Below the pieces are notes generated by a model. It was given only the letters and a program-made list of their open reading frames with translations, did no database searches and was not told the origin of the DNA. Positions 5,879 to 6,875 of a stretch of DNA of 6,875 nt are shown here, piece after piece. The stretch lies in assembly GCA_031270145.1 (NCBI GenBank), contig JAISYD010000069.1, positions 1 to 6,875 of the forward strand. The letters run 5' to 3'. Positions within the stretch are counted from its first letter, which is position 1; each line of letters opens with the position of its first letter. Position numbers and translations under genes: made by a program. This DNA comes from Planctomycetota bacterium. GTDB taxonomy: Bacteria > Planctomycetota > SZUA-567.

Positions 5879-6181
5879 ATGAGCGTTTTGCAAAATGGCG
5901 CGGAAGGGGTTTCCTTGGAGAAGACGAAGGCTGAACGGCGGGAGGAGGTGGCCAAACGGCGCGAGGAATTGTTCCGCCGCAACTGGAAGAACGAACGCCA
6001 TGTCCCGCAACTCAAATCAAGGCAGCAGGAGAAAAGTTTCCAGTTCGTCGTCGAGTGGTGCGAGGAATTCAATGAGGTGATTTCCCGCGAGCGCGAGCGC
6101 GAACGGCTTGACAAGTTGAATTTCCAGGCTCGGACGGCCAGAAGCGGGAAGGAAAAGGAAGATGGGTCGGGAAAGGAATGA
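5879..6181 (+). CDS. Hypothetical charged coiled-coil protein, 100 residues
   Basis: A 100-residue, highly charged protein that I do not recognise. It is rich in Glu, Arg and Lys; residues about 13-35 (LEKTKAERREEVAKRREELF) and about 50-85 (FQFVVEWCEEFNEVISRERE onward) should form long helices, possibly coiled coils. The C-terminus is a polar KEKEDGSGKE tail. There is no signal peptide, membrane helix or metal site. A purine-rich GGGGGGA about eight bases before the ATG is an acceptable ribosome binding site. It stands apart from the upstream operon by 257 bases and is followed by a long gene-free stretch. The opposite strand is also open over much of it (5761-6339), but that frame encodes a low-complexity Ser/Arg-rich product with no good start and is taken as a shadow. 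Confidence 0.55.
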   Translation: MSVLQNGAEGVSLEKTKAERREEVAKRREELFRRNWKNERHVPQLKSRQQEKSFQFVVEWCEEFNEVISRERERERLDKLNFQARTARSGKEKEDGSGKE

Positions 6182-6322
6182 CGGAGATCTCGCAACCCGG
6201 CATTTTGCCTAGCGGTCGAGGCGGGAGCCATGGCGCTTGTTTTTGACCTCGCATGCTTATGGAGATCAAAGGCAACCGCCATGGCCGTGTGACGCGGGCT
6301 CCGGTGATGGGACTTATAACAC

Positions 6323-6377
6323 GCCCTTGCAAGAAACAATTGATAATTCGGCGGCCTCGTACGTTTCTTGCTAGGGC
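6323..6377. repeat. Imperfect 15-base inverted repeat (long hairpin)
   Basis: GCCCTTGCAAGAAAC (6323-6337) pairs with GTTTCTTGCTAGGGC (6363-6377): nine pairs, one T:T mismatch, five pairs, around a 25-base loop. Such a stem is unlikely by chance in a stretch of this size and is not followed by a T-run on either strand, so it is not a plain terminator. It could be part of a structured RNA or the arms of a small repeat element. Confidence 0.6.
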
Positions 6378-6397
6378 ATAATTTCCCCTAAGCGACT

Positions 6398-6427
6398 GGC
6401 AACCGGTTAAATTTCCGCTGGTTAGCC
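6398..6427. repeat. Short bulged hairpin with GGCAACC arm
   Basis: GGCAACC (6398-6404) can pair with GGTTAGCC (6420-6427) if one A is bulged, giving seven pairs around a 15-base loop. The left arm repeats the word found at 6271 and 6503, and the arms resemble those of the hairpin at 6491-6543. Confidence 0.35.
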
Positions 6428-6490
6428 CCTAATGATTTTTAGCTTTCGATGTGCGGACGAGTTTTTTGTTTCCCCAATTTTTGCCTATCC

Positions 6491-6543
6491 GCCATACTAA
6501 CCGGCAACCATTCCTGTTCGTACCTTGAAGCGGTTGCCATGGC
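6491..6543. repeat. Two-part hairpin, 7-bp and 5-bp helices
   Basis: GGCAACC (6503-6509) pairs perfectly with GGTTGCC (6532-6538) around a 22-base loop. Immediately outside, GCCAT (6491-6495) pairs with ATGGC (6539-6543), leaving a seven-base bulge on one side only. The result is a 12-bp bulged stem. In a leftward transcript from the promoter at 6562-6590 this would be the first structure, starting about 12 bases from the 5' end. Confidence 0.45.
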
Positions 6544-6561
6544 TAACTGCTGCTTATTAAC

Positions 6562-6590
6562 ATTATACCTAACTATTAATCGTAAGTCAA
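6562..6590 (-). promoter_or_regulatory. Strong leftward sigma70-like promoter
   Basis: On the reverse strand TTGACT (6590-6585), a 17-base spacer and a perfect TATAAT (6567-6562) give 11 of 12 consensus bases at optimal spacing, the best promoter match noticed in the window. Transcription would start near 6555 and run leftward through the hairpins at 6491-6543, 6398-6427 and 6323-6377. No protein gene on that strand would be served within the window, except a 33-residue frame without a ribosome binding site. Confidence 0.55.
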
Positions 6591-6706
6591 ATTTTTGGTA
6601 AAAAAATTTTTCCTTTATCTTACTTTAAACATAGGATTTATATCCGTATCGCGTTTCCCCGCCAAGCGCTTTTGCGCTTCCCCGCAATCGGCGCGCGAAC
6701 GGCGGA

Positions 6707-6805
6707 ATGGCTGAAAGCAACATCTCCGCCGCCATTCAGGGATCGCCGCCGGCCGCCGGAGGCAATGGCTTTTATCCTTCCCTTCCGGACGCTTTTTTGG
6801 CATAA
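6707..6805 (+). CDS. Possible 32-residue small ORF
   Basis: ATG 6707 to TAA 6805 encodes 32 residues beginning MAESNISAAIQGSPPAAGG and ending PSLPDAFLA. The stop overlaps the next ATG as TAATG, an arrangement typical of translational coupling. However, no properly spaced ribosome binding site precedes the start, and inverted repeats (GAATGGC/GCCATTC) overlap it. It may be a leader peptide or chance. Confidence 0.2.
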   Translation: MAESNISAAIQGSPPAAGGNGFYPSLPDAFLA

Positions 6806-6875
6806 TGCGCGTAATGCCAAGATTGCGCAAGCTGCGGGAGCGCGGGGCCATTCCGGAACGGCGGCACGACGCGTT
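6805..6875 (+). CDS. Possible start of a rightward gene, partial
   Basis: An ATG at 6805 (or the in-frame ATG at 6814) opens a frame that runs to the window end. It gives MRVMPRLRKLRERGAIPERR followed by HDA, a strongly basic N-terminus. Codon choice (CGC, AAG, CTG, CGG, GAG, GCC) matches the coding regions of this window, in contrast to the AT-rich stretch before it. No clear Shine-Dalgarno site is seen, and only about 20 residues are available, so no family can be proposed. Confidence 0.35.
   Translation, partial: MRVMPRLRKLRERGAIPERRHDA

Larger units (their letters stand above)
6320..6555 (-). ncRNA. Candidate structured small RNA, no known family
   Basis: The span downstream of the leftward promoter folds into at least three helices in order: the two-part hairpin (6543-6491), the bulged hairpin (6427-6398) and the 15-base-arm hairpin (6377-6323). 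It has no long frame and matches no RNA class I can recognise. The 3' end is uncertain because no T-run follows the last stem on this strand. The call rests on promoter plus structure only. Confidence 0.3.
6182..6804. other. Long non-coding, repeat-rich intergenic region
   Basis: About 620 bases hold no convincing gene on either strand, apart from short frames (minus 6439-6540, plus 6707-6805). The stretch is richer in A/T than the rest of the window, especially 6545-6645. It contains inverted repeats at 6323-6377, 6398-6427, 6491-6543, 6589-6609 (AAATTTTT with AAAAATTT) and 6664-6679 (AAGCGC, TTTT, GCGCTT), with GGCAACC at 6271, 6398 and 6503, its complement at 6532, and the palindrome GCCATGGC at 6227, 6278 and 6536. 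No tRNA, tmRNA, RNase P or SRP RNA signature was found. Confidence 0.6.

Noticed and set aside
5761..6339. 192-codon minus-strand frame
   Set aside because: It starts at a TTG within the hairpin loop without a ribosome binding site and is a Ser/Arg-rich shadow of the + strand 100-residue gene, though a leftward transcript could cross it.
6439..6540. 33-residue minus-strand frame just after the leftward promoter
   Set aside because: There is no Shine-Dalgarno site in the roughly 15-base leader, and the frame begins inside a stable stem; a structured RNA explains the region better.
6182..6804. Search for CRISPR array, retron, tRNA, tmRNA or riboswitch
   Set aside because: The repeats are too short and irregular for CRISPR, no reverse transcriptase is present, and no tRNA T-loop, tmRNA ends or known riboswitch box was found.

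Overview
The window is a GC-rich bacterial chromosome segment from a diderm (Gram-negative) organism, because it carries lpxK, a lipid A gene. Coding regions strongly prefer G/C at the third codon position and use TTG starts twice. The set of XRE-cupin regulator, lpxK, pyrH, frr and a PhnP-like metallo-beta-lactamase protein would fit a deltaproteobacterial (Desulfobacterota-like) lineage, but the sequence alone does not prove a taxon. No known defence system, CRISPR array, transposase, rRNA or tRNA is visible.

Layout. At the left edge, a leftward gene enters the window with only its signal-peptide-like N-terminus (1-92). An AT-rich spacer with overlapping, oppositely oriented sigma70-like promoters (about 134-190) separates it from a rightward series of genes. 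These are a HIT-family nucleotide-binding protein (340-681), an XRE regulator with a C-terminal cupin (724-1311) and lpxK (1320-2378). A 138-base gap with a perfect 16-bp inverted repeat follows. Next come an unrecognised helical protein (2517-2981) overlapping a two-helix membrane protein (2974-3471), then pyrH (3476-4189, TTG start), frr (4288-4848) and an MBL-fold hydrolase (4845-5621, TTG start overlapping the frr stop). All are on the + strand with small gaps or overlaps, so one or two operons are likely.

From 5622 the character changes. There are phased A-tracts, a possible promoter or weak terminator, a 36-codon small ORF (5734-5844) and a charged 100-residue hypothetical protein (5879-6181). 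About 620 bases follow without a convincing gene (6182-6804). They hold several inverted repeats, including two 15-base arms that pair with one mismatch around a 25-base loop (6323-6377), and recurring GGCAACC and GCCATGGC words. A near-consensus leftward promoter (6562-6590) would transcribe this structured stretch, which makes it the best candidate for something undescribed: a structured small RNA or a small non-autonomous repeat element. At the right edge a possible + strand gene begins (6805 or 6814).

Functionally the core is housekeeping: lipid A 4'-kinase, UMP kinase and ribosome recycling, with a HIT hydrolase, a cupin-type regulator and a zinc-dependent hydrolase alongside. The two unrecognised genes directly before pyrH are the most notable protein-coding unknowns, because in many bacteria that place is held by rpsB-tsf.
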